NCBI GenBank assembly: GCA_964034945.1
Contig: OZ035961.1
Location: forward strand, 63,974,744-64,038,743
Length of the DNA stretch: 64,000 bases
Direction: 5' to 3'
Origin: Chrysopilus asiliformis
Taxonomy: Eukaryota; Arthropoda; Insecta; Diptera; Rhagionidae
In this document: positions 10,989 through 22,158 of the stretch, piece by piece
How positions within the stretch are numbered: position 1 is the stretch's first letter
How the letters are laid out: the number at the start of each line of letters is the position of its first letter
Translations under genes and position numbers: made by a program
Notes under the pieces: generated by a model
Told to the model about the DNA's origin: nothing
What the model saw: only the letters and a program-made list of their open reading frames with translations
The model's database searches: none

Positions 10989-11199
10989 CTTGCAATTTAC
11001 CTTATCACATCAAGCAATGTGTATATCAGATTACATTTTAATATCTTGTTAGCTTAAACCATAATGTGACTTCACTTCAATCTTGGCTTCCGAATTGAAC
11101 GGTGTAAAATCAATCTGTTAAAAATCATTTTTGTATGAAATAAAAAACATTAACTTCAATTTGGTTGATATCGTTTTATTTAAAACTAAAACCCTTAAC

Positions 11200-11220
11200 T
11201 GGCGCCCGAGCAGAAGCCGG
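11200..11220 (+). promoter_or_regulatory. Primer-binding site
   Basis: TGGCGCCCGAGCAGAAG overlaps the last T of the LTR. The TGGCGCCCGA core resembles sites that pair with lysine tRNA 3' ends in retroviruses and gypsy. The tRNA identity is inferred. Confidence 0.7.
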
Positions 11221-11302
11221 TTTAAGAAAAAGTGCAAGTGGTTGTGAATGGAACAGTTAATCTCCACGTAACGAAAAACTCTCGGTAAAGTAAAGTCTCT
11301 AA

Positions 11303-11429
11303 CGGCCAATTTATTCACTAGGAGTTAAATCGCCTTAACTCCCTTAACTCACCTTTAACATGGAAAATAACGTTAGCTAACTCCCTTAACTCACTAACTC
11401 GGCTTAACTCCTAGTGAATAAATTAGGGG
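11303..11429. mobile_element. PIF/Harbinger-type MITE, 127 bp
   Basis: Inverted ends CGGCCAATTTATTCACTAGG and (reversed) CCCCTAATTTATTCACTAGG, with a 3-bp TAA duplication at 11300-11302 and 11430-11432. TTAACTC motifs repeat inside. Sits in the retroelement leader. Confidence 0.75.
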
Positions 11430-11435
11430 TAAAAA

Positions 11436-11700
11436 GCGAAATATTCCCATGAGAACATAGATCGTGCGTCGCGAGGACATTAGTAGATTTTTATCGGGAA
11501 AGTAATTACGGTGTTACTAAACTTGTAGTGCGAAAAGTGAAAAGCAAACTATTCCCGTCAGAACATAGCTTGCTATTTCCAGAAGGCAAACTATTCCCGT
11601 CAGAACATAGATTGCTATCTAAAAAAACTTTTAGTGCGAGAAGTGAAAGTGCGAGAAGTGAAAGGCAAACTATTCCCGTCAGAACATAGCTTGCTGATTA
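11436..11700 (+). repeat. Leader tandem repeats
   Basis: Four imperfect copies of GCAAACTATTCCCGTCAGAA plus CATAG..TGCT, spaced about 55-110 bp, between the primer-binding site and gag. Position would suit packaging or a translation-control region, or simple slippage. Confidence 0.65.
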
Positions 11701-11977
11701 ACCATTGGAGTAGTTTCATCACACAACTGCGAAGAACGACCTTGTGGCTGAATCTGTACGATTAGTAGGCTCGTCGCAAAAATCAACGCCGCGGGCTAAA
11801 CGGGATCAATACGGTTCACCCTTGCTGTTCCAGGAAGCACAAATCGACCGACGCAACAAAAAGGAAGTCTAAGGAAACTAGGCATTGATAATCATTGGCA
11901 CTGGTAAAAATAAGCAATGAAGTCACTTATTTTGATGTAAGTAGCCAATTTATATTTTTTTTTTTAAATAAAAAAAT

Positions 11978-12250
11978 AAGGATTATCTAAACAGATCATA
12001 AAAAATCTGCCACAGTAAGATAGTTAAATGAATAGATTTAAACGAAATATTACAAAACCTTTAACAAAGTGAATAGAATCAAACGAAATTAATAAATCAT
12101 TAGAATTTAAAGAAGAATTCTCAATTTTTTTAAAAAAAAGAAAAAAATAAGGAGTATCTAAACAAATCATAAAAATTTGCCACAGTAATAGTTACGTGGA
12201 TAAATTTAAACGAAATATTGCAAAAGCAAAGTGAGTAGAATCAAACGAAA
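11978..12250 (+). repeat. Leader direct repeat pair
   Basis: AAGGATTATCTAAACAGATC...TCAAACGAAATTA at about 11983-12091 recurs, diverged, at about 12150-12253. The first copy shows the uninterrupted form of the site where the next element inserted. Confidence 0.65.
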
Positions 12251-12253
12251 TTA

Positions 12254-13141
12254 CGGCCAATTTCTTCACAGAGTACTAAAGTGGAGTCTAGCTAGTCCAG
12301 GTACTATCTCTGGTACTCGGTACCAACGAAAAGTTAGTACTTGTGCATTTCTTCACATCGCTAGTACCGGAGCTAAATTCATCAGCCGGTACTAGTGGCA
12401 AATACGTCTAAAACTAAGCTAATACGTCTAAAACCGATTTTGACACTATTTTGACATTTGAATTATTATTGTTCGCCGTGAATTTCCGTGAATTTGTTAC
12501 GTGTTTTTTTCAATTAATAATTGTTTGTTTTTTTCGTTATTCCACATTTTAAAGTGCTTTTCATTTAGTGCAAATAAATAATGAAAAAACGAGGAGCAGA
12601 AAACGAAAAGGATACGGTTGGTGATGACGCAAGATGGATTCGCTGCCCCAATTAGAGCCAGGAAGATATGGATTTATTGTGCACCCTCGTACGTGAGATT
12701 GAGCTCAAGTTGGTGTTAAATATTCGAAGAAATTCGAACTTCAAACAAAAAGCTTTGCTACATCAAATCGAAATAGTAACATCCACCGATTCTAATTCGA
12801 CGCCAATTTCATCGATCGCTCCTGAATCCATCGTTTAATTGCCAAACGCATCCCCCAAGCAGCCAGACAGCCAAATCAATTAGGCGCGCCAATTTTTTTT
12901 CAAGTACCCCAGTATTATATTATAGGTGAAGAAATAAAATTGGAATAAATTCGAGTACTAACATCGTTAGACCCTCGATTTTGAGGGTCCAGGAAATAAT
13001 GAGTACCAGCTAATACTCCGTACCAAAGTCAGTACTAAGGCGCGCTAGTACTTGGTGAAGAAATGACTTGATACCAATTTGAGTACCAAATTTTGGTCTA
13101 ATACCGGTAATAGCGATAGTACTCGGTGAAGAAATCGGCCG
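12254..13141. mobile_element. PIF/Harbinger-type element, non-autonomous
   Basis: Ends CGGCCAATTTCTTCACAGAG and (reversed) CGGCCGATTTCTTCACCGAG, with TTA at 12251-12253 and 13142-13144. Its termini match the 127-bp MITE at 11303. AGTACTA/GGTACT and CTTCAC motifs recur throughout. The interior keeps a coding remnant. Confidence 0.8.
12581..12838 (+). pseudogene. Possible Myb/SANT-like remnant of the Harbinger element
   Basis: A 24-codon ATG frame ends in TAG at the stretch DDARWIRCPN. A second frame continues with SQEDMDLLCTLVREIELK and ends at IAPESIV. The W..(S)QEDMDLL layout is reminiscent of the Myb-like partner encoded by Harbinger elements, and the two frames would join at one small indel. 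Too short to be sure of the family. Its position between Harbinger-type ends supports the reading. Confidence 0.35.
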
Positions 13142-13212
13142 TTAGTAAATCATTAGAAAAAAATGAATTCTCAAACACCAAAAACAAAGGGTAATAAAAA
13201 CGACCATTAAAA

Positions 13213-13680
13213 ATGGCTCAGTTAGAACAACTCCAAGAAGCAATAAGACAGCTGACAGGAGCAGTCAATGCTCAAATAGAGCTCACAAAGAGATTGGAGC
13301 ATAGGTTAGCGACATTAGAGGAAAAAAATATAACTAGTCCCGCATGCGATCCTCCACTCTCTGTACCAAGAAACGAAGCAGATCTCAAAGAGATCAGCAA
13401 GTTACCGGATTGTGTCAAAGAACTGCAATTTTTCGATGGGGATCCAGTTCAATATGTTTCGTGGGTGCATAATGTGGAGGCGATCCTCAAAGATTACGAC
13501 ATTGTCCGCACTAAACCGATATACAGGGCAATACTACAAAGTATAAGACAAAAAATAAGAGGGAACGCAGATTCCGCTCTCATATCTTACAATTTATTTG
13601 ACGATGATTGGTCCGCAATCAAAAAATGCCTGTCCCTCCACTATGCAGATAAAAGAGATCTGCGAACCTTATTTATTTAG
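13213..13680 (+). pseudogene. Gypsy-like gag, N-terminal part
   Basis: About 153 residues of an errantivirus-type Gag, the structural protein that would package the RNA. Residues 5-45 are a heptad-rich segment likely to form a coiled coil. Then come a short Pro-rich linker and a capsid N-terminal-like stretch (ELQFFDGDPVQYVSWVHNVE). It follows the long leader and starts at the first ATG in frame. The frame reads into the 3' tail of the inserted LINE at about 13671 and stops, so the capsid C-terminal half and nucleocapsid are lost. Confidence 0.75.
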
Positions 13681-15672
13681 AACCAACAGGAATAACAACC
13701 ATCTGATTACATTATTAGTTAATTAAATATTAGGTTTGATATTTAAATTTAGTTTTTATAAAATCTTTCGTTATATTAAAATGACAATAAACTGTATTAT
13801 TATATAGGATTGACATTGACGTGATTGGCTCATTTAGCCCATAGTTTGTGTTATGAATCTTAGTTTTAATTAAGTTAGAATGACGAAATTTACGAACCGG
13901 GACATTGAGCTTGACCGAAGAAAGCAAGTCAGGTACATTTAAGTCACCTGATAAAACTTGAGATATAAAGACGACTCGGTGCATACAGCGTCTGTTTTCC
14001 AACGAAACCATATCCAGTAGTTTAAGTCTCTCAGAATATGGAGGCAAAACTACGGGGTTATTCCACGGAAGTGAACGAAGAGCGGACCTTAAAAATCTTT
14101 TTTGAACACTTTCAATACGCTTGACATAACAATCATAAAATGGATTCCAAACTACACAAGCATACTCCAGTATCGGACGAACAAAGAACAAAAAAAGCGA
14201 CTTTAGCACATACGGGTCATTGATTTCTCTAGAAAAACGTTTAATGAAACCAAGAGTAGAATTTGCTCTACATACGATATTTTGTATATGAAGACCGAAA
14301 TCCAATTTAGCATCAAGAATAACTCCTAAATCATCAACGTGTGATACGACTTGCACGACAATGTTGTCTAATTTGTACGATGTAATTATAGGATTCTGTC
14401 TTCTGGTAAACGAAATGAAGAAACATTTATCAACATTTAGGGTTAAACTATTCTTTAGACACCAAGAACTAAATTTATAAAGATCATCTTGTAAGAGTAA
14501 CGTGTCGGATGAAGATCTAATACATTTATATATTTTTAAGTCGTCGGCGAAACCAAGCAGTTCAGAGTCCAATAATATAGTAAAAACATCGTTAATGAAT
14601 AATAAAAATAACAAGGGACTTAAGTGACTGCCCTGTGGAACACCTGAAGAGACATTTATCTCGTCCGATAAAACACCATTAAATAAAACAGAAAAAGTTC
14701 TATCACACAAGTAGGATTTAATCCAATAAATAATAGTTGAATGGAAACCAAGTTTTCAAGTTTAAATATGAGAATTTCATGATTGACTTTATCAAATGCC
14801 TTACTGAAATCAGTATAAAAGCAATCAGTCTGATACCCAGCTTCCATGTCGTTAAGTACAGTGCTAGTAAATTCAACTAGTTGTGTCGAAGTAGATCGAG
14901 CCTTAGTAAAACCATGTTGTCTTGAAGATAAAATTGATTTACAGTTGAATGTCAAGACCTCATTAACTAAAGATTCAAATAACTTTGGTATTGGGGAAAG
15001 TTTCGCTATCGGCCTGTAATTAGCCACCTGATTTTTAGCACCTTTTTTATGTACCGGAATTACATAATAACGTTTCCAAAAACTTGGGAATATACTAGTA
15101 GAAAGTGATAAATTAAATAAATAAGTCAACGGGACAAGCAAGTTAAGATTACATTTACGAACAACTGCAGCAGGTACACCATCAGAACAATCAGAAAAGT
15201 CTTCGTCAATATTCTTTAAAATATAATTAGAAATGTCAATAGATTTAAAATTAATAGAAGGAACATCAACCTGAGGAAGATTTGTCAAGTATTTAAAATA
15301 ATCACAATCAATATCACAGTTGTTCGAAGAAAAAGATTCTTTAAACTGAGATGCAAAACAATCAGCGATGACGCGCGGATTATCACTTAGTTTATCACCA
15401 TCTACCCAAAATTGATTTGGATACTGACTAGACTTACGTTTAACATTAACAAAGTTCCAAAACGTCTTAGGATCTCTTTCAATATTGCATTTGACAGTGT
15501 TCAAATAAGAAGCATAGCGAGATTTTGCATAGCAATTGAATTTGTTACGTAAAGAGATGAATAATATATAATCAAGCTTGGACTTAGTCTTATTGTATTT
15601 TCTCCAAGCTGAATTGCGACTATTTCTTAAAGCACGCAGTTCTTCGTCAAACCAAGGAGGGCCTTTACCATA
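13671..15672 (-). mobile_element. 5'-truncated Jockey/CR1-like LINE inside the Gypsy-like element
   Basis: Minus-strand LINE whose 3' end carries an AAATAAATAA tail joined to gag; its 5' truncation point abuts env. A clean insertion would leave pol on one side. It does not, so about 5 kb of gag-pol-env was deleted with or after the insertion. Confidence 0.75.
13730..15672 (-). pseudogene. LINE ORF2: reverse transcriptase (frameshifted)
   Basis: Reading down the minus strand: a linker after the endonuclease (PPWFDEELRALRNSRNSAW, about 15650-15590), RT fingers (HKKGAKNQVANYRPIAKLS, about 15050-14990), FYTDFSKAFDKVNHE (about 14820-14770), SSGVPQGSHLSPLLFLLFIN (about 14655-14595), the catalytic FADDLK (about 14550), and a long thumb/C-terminal region with RPILEYACVVWNPFY. 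The frame changes once near 14745-14750, between the exposed fingers half and the catalytic half. The endonuclease domain is truncated away. This enzyme class performs target-primed reverse transcription; this copy is dead. Confidence 0.88.
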
Positions 15673-17085
15673 TACGAATGCAATGGACCACTAGTTACCG
15701 TGAAACTTGGGGAAGGACGAATCATAAATGGCAACTTTAATCTCGTTCATGTCATTGACTTAACCAGCTACGAAAGCATCATTTCCACCATGTTACCAAC
15801 TATACAGGCTGTTGACAACACCAGTATATTCAAGCCCCGATTGTTGCATCAGGTACAACAAATCAACACCCTTCTTGAAGAACTAAAACACCAATCAGCG
15901 AGAAGTCGGCGCTCCATAAATTGGATTGGATCGGCATGGAAATGGGTGGCGGGCAACCCCGACGCATCAGACTGGGACAAGATTGTGCAGAGTCAAAGTG
16001 AAATAATCGAGAATAATAATCAGCAGTATAAAATTAACAAAGTGTTAATGAACACTACAGAACATATCCTGCAAGAATACAACAAGGTCATAAAACACCT
16101 GGAAGACAACACTGAAGAAGCATTTCAACAGGCAACGTATAACAGATTATCATTGGTGAAAGAAGAATTGAAGGAAATTATACGAGCCGCCCAACTAGCC
16201 AAAACGGGAGTTATCAATACCAACTTGTTAGATAAAGAGGATATTAGTCATATTCTGGCAGAAGTCGAAACACTCCCTTATGCCAATGAGATCGAGGCGA
16301 TCGAATATGCAAAGCCAAAGGTTATAGTAAAAGGATCTACTATTCTCTATGTAATTTCGTTACCGAAAACCACAAGTCGGCAATACAATCAGGTGGCTAT
16401 AAGATCAACTACACAAAACACCAAAAAAGTTTATGTTAAACACAAAGAACTTCTCCTTAATCAACATGAAACGTACGGCATCATTGGGAAGTGTTATACA
16501 TTTAAGGACATAATTACCTGTAACGACAACCAGCTACAGCAACTTCAGAGTGATCATTGTATTGGGTAACTTTTACAAGGGAAACATGCTGGTTGCGACT
16601 ACCAATTCACAACAGATGAGGAGATCGAAATGCTGAACGATAACACCATCTTTCTAAATAACTTCAATGGAGAGGTCATTCAAAACGAAGGAACTAAACA
16701 CCTTAACGGCAATTTTGTGATTGAAATGCAGAATGAGACGATCAAAATAAAAAACAACACATTCAGCACAAAGGAACTAAAAACATTTCAAGTATTACCA
16801 TCGGTTCTTCGAAGCAATATATCTGAAAAGGGAATGAAGCTCGACCTAAAATATCTACACAACCTACATCTCAAGAACGTAGAAAAATTGGAAAATCTCT
16901 TCAGCAATAAACATATCACTACTTCAATGGACATTTTAACCATTATTGTCATTGTTATAATTTTGCTCTTTCTAGTTAGGAAAATCCGAGGGAAGCAACG
17001 GGAACCCGTTCTAACAAAAATCGTAACAACTACACCGGATCCTGATAGTCATCCCGGCGTGCAGCCTATCAGCCTCAACTTTTGA
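15673..17085 (+). pseudogene. Errantivirus-type envelope (env), interrupted
   Basis: Envelope-like protein of a gypsy-type insect endogenous retrovirus. Visible features are a furin-type RSRR site at about 15901-15912 followed by a Trp/Gly-rich fusion-peptide-like segment, a helical ectodomain with Asn-rich stretches, one hydrophobic transmembrane segment near 16929-16978 and a short basic tail. The frame is open from the LINE junction, but the first codons, including any signal peptide, are missing. A single TAA at 16567-16569 interrupts it; the same frame stays open to 17085. It is therefore broken at its start and by a nonsense codon. It ends just before the polypurine tract, the normal place for env. 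Confidence 0.82.
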
Positions 17086-17107
17086 GTCCACGAGACGCGG
17101 ACTTTTC

Positions 17108-17118
17108 GAAGGGGGAGG
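17108..17118 (+). promoter_or_regulatory. Polypurine tract
   Basis: GAAGGGGGAGG immediately before the 3' LTR, the expected plus-strand priming site. Confidence 0.85.
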
Positions 17119-17488
17119 AGTTAACATCATAGGAATGAGCCACGAGAATTTAATGAAAAATCAAATAAAATGCAATTAAGCATAATTTCATGTAAAGTAA
17201 GATAAATTGCAAGAATCAACGTGACCGACCGACAAAATTCCTAAGAAGAATTGGAACCGGATACACGCGCGCATCGCTTGCAATTTACCTTATCACATCA
17301 AGCAATGTGTATCTCAGATTACATTTTAATATCTTGTTAGCTTAAACCATAATGTGACTTCACTTCAATCTTGGCTTCCGAATTGAATGGTGTAAAATCA
17401 ATCTGTTAAAAATCATTTTTGTATGAAATAAAAAACATTAACTTCAATTTGGTTGATATCGTTTTATTTAAAACTAAAACCCTTAACT
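17119..17488 (+). repeat. 3' LTR of the Gypsy-like element
   Basis: 370 bp, AGTTAAC to TTAACT. Intact, and serves as the empty-site reference for the MITE in the 5' LTR. Confidence 0.95.
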
Positions 17489-17774
17489 TATATGTGTGTG
17501 CATCATAGCTAACAGTCATCGTTCAAGGCTTTCATCATTTTTATGCGAGATCCACAAACCGCTTTTAACAAGGAGCGAAAACTTAAATAGAAACAATTTC
17601 GTTTTTAACTTAGGGAGAGAACGAAAATGTGCATTGATCGTTCCGATTCTTACGAACAGTACCGCGGAGCTCAAAATTTCTCACACACAAAGAAATAAAA
17701 AGAGTATAAATGTGAAATCTGTACTACAAGCAGCAAACATAGCATAACAGCGGCAGTGAAAATTTACATTTTGA

Positions 17775-18286
17775 TTTTTATACCCGTATGGTGAAACCAA
17801 ATGGTATATTAACTTTGCCTTACCGTTTGTAACGCCAAGATCCCGTCATCACACACAAAAATGAATTATACCAGTGTGTTTAGAATGATAAAAAAAATTG
17901 ATTTTTGCCTGTCCGTCCGTCTGTCTGGGGCGTGGATTGCGGGCGCACGGATTGAGCTACAGACTTGAAATTTTCCGCAGATCCGTTTTTTCGTAAAATG
18001 AGAGGCCAAGTTCGTGAATGGGCAAAAATGGACCATTAGAGCAGGTACCCCCCATAACAACGAAAACGTTTTTTGCAAATATCTCGAAAACGGTGCATCT
18101 TATCAAAAAAGTGCAAGAACAAAAGTTATTTAGGATATGATTCTACATAAAACTCCCATACATTTGTTTCCGATTGAAACAAATTTTAAAAACTTTTCAC
18201 CGTTCACTTAAAGTTCGAAGAATGCCATATCACCATACGGGTTTTCAATAATTGCCAGATTGGCAATTATAGCTTTTGTTATGTTT
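17775..18286 (+). mobile_element. HINE, short microsatellite
   Basis: TTTTTATACCCGTATGGTGA to TTATGTTT, with only about 20 bp of GTCY repeats (17908-17927). The sub-terminal inverted repeat is weakened by point changes. Confidence 0.88.
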
Positions 18287-18403
18287 TATCATTCTAAACC
18301 CACAGATGTAATTAATTCTTGTATGTGATGACGGGATCTTGGCGTTACAAACGGTAAGGCAAAGTTAATATACCCTTTGGTTTCACCATACGGGTATAAA
18401 AAA
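18286..18403 (-). mobile_element. HINE 5' fragment, head-to-head with the previous copy
   Basis: Only the TTTTTATACCC...ATTCTAAAC half, reversed. It abuts the 3' end of the neighbouring copy without spacer. Confidence 0.8.
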
Positions 18404-18925
18404 TCCATTTGTATAGAATAGGAGGAGTAATCTGATTGGATTTTGATGTATGGAACGGTTATGTAAAACGCACACTTTTTACAAGAAAACTTTTTCACTT
18501 CAGTTTTCATAGATGGCGAATATTTTCAAGTCCAGAATATCCCTTCTAATGGAGATTCCATCGGCAGTCAATGTGTTTTCACTAATTTGGTTGATCGTAA
18601 GTGGAGTAGAGGTTGCCCGCGAAATACGTCACACGTTTTGTGGAGGAGAAGGGGGAGGCGGATGTCGAGAATTTGATTTTCAGAGCAGAAAATTTGGAAA
18701 TCCCAAATATTAGGGAAGTATTTTTTTATTCAACTACCTCTTTCGATCCTACTGCTTTGTACATGCGAATTATATGCAAACGACATTTTAGTCCAAAACT
18801 GCTAAAGTACCTTAATTTTGTAAATTTAATATCGATTTTGGTATCCATTATGCTAGTTTTTGAGAAAATTATCAAAGCATCTAAAAATATATACTAATTT
18901 TATACAAGCTCGAATTTAACTTAAT
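18404..18925. other. Unassigned DNA
   Basis: Two overlapping frames (18513-18713, 18613-18897) have no recognisable domain. Nothing else supported. Confidence 0.35.
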
Positions 18926-19322
18926 AAACATAACAAAAGCTATAATTGCCAATCTGGCAATCATTGGAGACCCGTATGGTGATATTCGTATCAAAATTCG
19001 AACAGTTATACCAAAATTCCACTTTGAAGTCAAACTTTCCAATTAGATTTTTTTAAATTTATTCCAATCGGATTTTGATGTATGGGAGTTTTATGTAGAA
19101 TCATATCCTAAATAACTTTTGTTCTTGGACTTTTTTGATAAGATGCACCGTTTTTGAGATATTCGCAAAAATCGTTTTCGTTCGTATGGCGGGTACCCCC
19201 CCTAATGGTCCGTTTTTGCCCATGAACGAACTTAGCCTCGCATTTTACGAAAAACGGACCTGTGCAAAATTTCAAGTCTGTGGCTCAATCCGTGTGCCCG
19301 CAATCCGCGCCACAGACAGACG

Positions 19323-19353
<31 letters not shown>

Positions 19354-19509
19354 AGACAGACAGACGGACGGACATGCAAAATTCAATTTTTTTTTATCAT
19401 TCTAAACACACTGGTGTAATTCATTTTTTTGTGCGATGACGGGATCTTGGCGTTACAAACGGTAAGGCAAAGTTAATATACCCTTTGGTTTCACCATACT
19501 GGTATAAAA
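18926..19509 (-). mobile_element. HINE, full-length
   Basis: Complete ends and hairpin; GACAGACGGACG tract at 19313-19373. The right sub-terminal repeat has one change (CACCATACTGGT). Confidence 0.9.
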
Positions 19510-20090
19510 ATAAAGACCTGTAAATAAAATGTACATAGAATAAATGCTACAATGACTAATATACCAAAGAGCCACAAATTATCGAATATGTTTGAAAAGA
19601 GGGTAGTTTCAAAATGTAATCTAAATTATTAAATTATTAAATGTAATCTAAATTATGGTAATTAAAACGGCCTTTTTTTAATCACTCAATCCACTCACAA
19701 CAAAACTTTGATTGTGGTTCAAATTTTGATTGTTTCGGTAAGTAATTCCGAAAATCAAAATCCCGAATTTCAAAGTCCCGAATTTTAAAATCACGTTTCT
19801 TCTGCTATTTGACACAAAAATTTTATTAGAAACGAAATATGTTGCACGATCCTTATTAATACTTTTTAATTTTGCTTTTCCGGAACCGTTAAATAAAAGG
19901 TGTTGAAAATTGGGGATTTTTATTTTTTCAAGTTTCCGTAAGATTTAATTGTTAATTGTACTAGTAACGATTGATCAAACAATTAACAATTAATTGTCAA
20001 TTGCAGAATTTACAATTACAATTGATTAATAAAAAATAAAATTTTAATCGTTAATTGCTCTGACAATTACATTTTGCCCAACACTGGCGC
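19510..20090 (+). mobile_element. hAT remnant related to the CAGTGTTGGGC family
   Basis: Keeps the interior (GAGGGTAGTTTCAAAATGTA, CCGAATTTTAAAATCACGTT) and the right arm TAAGATTTAATTGTTAATTG ending GCCCAACACTG. The left end is lost. Shares its interior with 37621-41728 and its right arm with the MITE at 10057-10988. Confidence 0.7.
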
Positions 20091-20487
20091 ACGGATTGAG
20101 CTAGAGACTTGAAATTTTGCGCAGATTCGTTTTTCGTAAATTTTAAGGCTAAGTTCGTTAATGGACAAAAATGGACCATTAGGGGGGGTACCCCCCTATT
20201 CCAACGAAAACATTTTTTGCAAATATCTTATCAAAAAAGTGCAAGAAAAAAAGTTTTCTAGAATATACTTCCATACATCAAAATCCGATTGGAACATAAA
20301 ACTTCCATACATCAAAATCCGATAAAACTTCCATATATCAAAATCCGATTGGAATAAATTTAAAAAAATCTTATTGAAAAGTTTGACTTCAAAGTGAAAT
20401 TTTGATACAACTGTTCGCCGTTCACTTAAATCACCATACGGGTTTTCAATAATTGCCAGATTGGCAATTATAACTTTTGTTATGTTT
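20088..20487 (+). mobile_element. HINE 3' part
   Basis: Begins GCGCACGGATTGAGC and ends with the hairpin and TTATGTTT. Contains a small duplicated AACTTCCATACATCAAAATC block at 20260-20345. Confidence 0.82.
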
Positions 20488-20762
20488 AAAAAAATAATTG
20501 AATATAGTTTAACATAACACAATACCCTAAACAATACTTATAGTAGGCCGCATTTAATAACACAGTTTCTGTTCGGATGTCACCACAAACTATCGAGTAT
20601 CATCGATTGTAAATTTGTTATCATGGCAGCAAGGCAGATTTTCTAATTTGTACCCCTATAGGGTCAAGGGGGGTTATTGTAAACGATTTTCACTTTTTTG
20701 ATATCTTTTCAACTTTGTAATGGTTTTTTTAAAATTAAATCACTAACAGCGGAGTTTTGATA

Positions 20763-21767
20763 TACACCCAACTCTTTTTTTACACGGTCTTTTTTTACGC
20801 GATTTTGAAATAACACGGTCCTCAAAAAGAAAAAAAAAAATTTTCCACGAAATTTTTGTTCTAACACGAAGTCTAAAGAAAATTTTTTTACATGTAGTCA
20901 CAAAAATAAAATATAATTGGGGAAATTTTTATAGTCGATTTTATATTTGTCTATTTAAAATTGCATTAAGCACATTATTGAGTTATTGGACGCATTCAGT
21001 GAACGTTAATAATGAACCATACTCTTCATTGGATTCAAACTCGTCAGATATGTTAGACATAGTAATGGAAGCGATTTTTGTCAATTCAGTAATAAACGTT
21101 CGCGCTTAATATCAAGTAGCGATGAATAATCTAAATAATATTTTTATTTCTATTCTAATTTGGTTTTTTTATAATTGAGGCGTTAAAAGCTAGAGTGGAC
21201 CAAGCCACATAATCGAGTTTTTAAAGCTTTTCCACTTTTGTACTATTATTAACTGTAAATTTTTGGAAAAAAAAATTTCTGTGGACTTTATTACTCAATG
21301 TTGAAATGTTCTTTTGTGCATCCAAACATTTTTATCTAAAAACTCACTCGCAATAGTGATTCAAACACAAAAAAAATTCACGATTTCGACATGTGGGTTG
21401 GTCCACTCTAGCTTTTAACGCCTCAATTATGGACTAATGATTCTCTTTTTTACTTATCTTATCGTATGTATGTATATTTTTTTTAATAATAAAAATTATA
21501 TGAATTATATTTTGTTTTTGTTACTTATTTTATAAATTTTCAATAAAAATTAATATTAGTTATATTTTGTTTTTCTTTATAATTTATTATATTTTTTTTG
21601 CACGGTTTTTAGGACAACATATAGCTTTTTTTTCATCTTACACGGTTTTTTAAAGCTGTGGAACACATCCTCAATTTTAATATGTGCTGCGTATCTTTTT
21701 TTACACGGTTTTTGTTACACGATTTTCGTTGGAACGTATCTACCGTGTAAAAAAAGAGTTGGGTGTA
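20763..21767. mobile_element. Nested TIR element (CACCCAACTC ends)
   Basis: 26-bp perfect inverted ends beginning TACACCCAACTCTTTTTTTA at 20762-20787 and closing at about 21768; TA-rich flanks suggest a TA target. ACACGGT motifs repeat inside. No transposase. Confidence 0.75.
21171..21430. mobile_element. Innermost nested MITE, 33-bp perfect TIRs
   Basis: ATAATTGAGGCGTTAAAAGC plus 13 bp more at the left is perfectly inverted at the right. Sits inside the previous element. The exact target duplication is ambiguous because the flanks are T/A. Confidence 0.82.
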
Positions 21768-21944
21768 TTATGTTAAAATTTGTTGTCTATTTATTGCCCA
21801 TTCCATGTGATTTCAAAATGATAGGTCCTTATTTTTTTACAAAATTGGATGTTTACTTTTACCCCTATATTTATTTTCAAATTTTTGAAAAATGAAAAAT
21901 GGGGTAAAGGCAAACACCTTTTTTTTATCCTTTTTTTATATACG

Positions 21945-22158
21945 TATCTGCGCAAAATTTCAAGTCTCTAGCTCAATCCGTGCGCCCGCAATCCGCGCCA
22001 CAGACACACGGACGGACGGACATGCAGAAGTTAATTTTTTTTTGTCATTCTAAAAATACTGGTATAATTCATTTTTGTGTGTGATGACAGGATCTTGGCG
22101 TTACAAACGGTAAGGCAAAGTTAATATACCCTTTGGTTTCACCATACGGGTATAAAAA
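21945..22158 (-). mobile_element. HINE 5' half
   Basis: CTGCGCAAAATTTCAAG through ACACGGACGGACGGACATGC to TCACCATACGGGTATAAAAA; lacks the hairpin end. Confidence 0.82.

Larger units (their letters stand above)
9891..11200 (+). repeat. 5' LTR of the Gypsy-like element, with MITE inside
   Basis: 370 bp of LTR (9891-10056 and 10997-11200) once the hAT MITE and one 8-bp duplication are removed, exactly the length of the 3' LTR. Confidence 0.93.
9891..17488 (+). mobile_element. Gypsy/errantivirus-like LTR retrotransposon, pol lost
   Basis: Bounded by LTRs that start AGTTAAC and end TTAACT and flanked by a TATA target duplication (9887-9890, 17489-17492), as in insect gypsy elements. Order: 5' LTR, primer-binding site, long leader, partial gag, a foreign LINE where gag-pol should be, env, polypurine tract, 3' LTR. 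LTRs differ at 6 of 370 positions by eye (about 1.6%). Defective: protease, reverse transcriptase, RNase H and integrase are all absent. Confidence 0.92.
8462..17765 (+). repeat. Interspersed repeat R, copy C (heavily interrupted)
   Basis: R segments are 8462-8622, 9130-9384 and 17493-17765. Removing the intervening elements with one copy of each target duplication restores colinearity with copy B. It ends GCATAACAGCGGCAGTG before a HINE. Confidence 0.75.
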
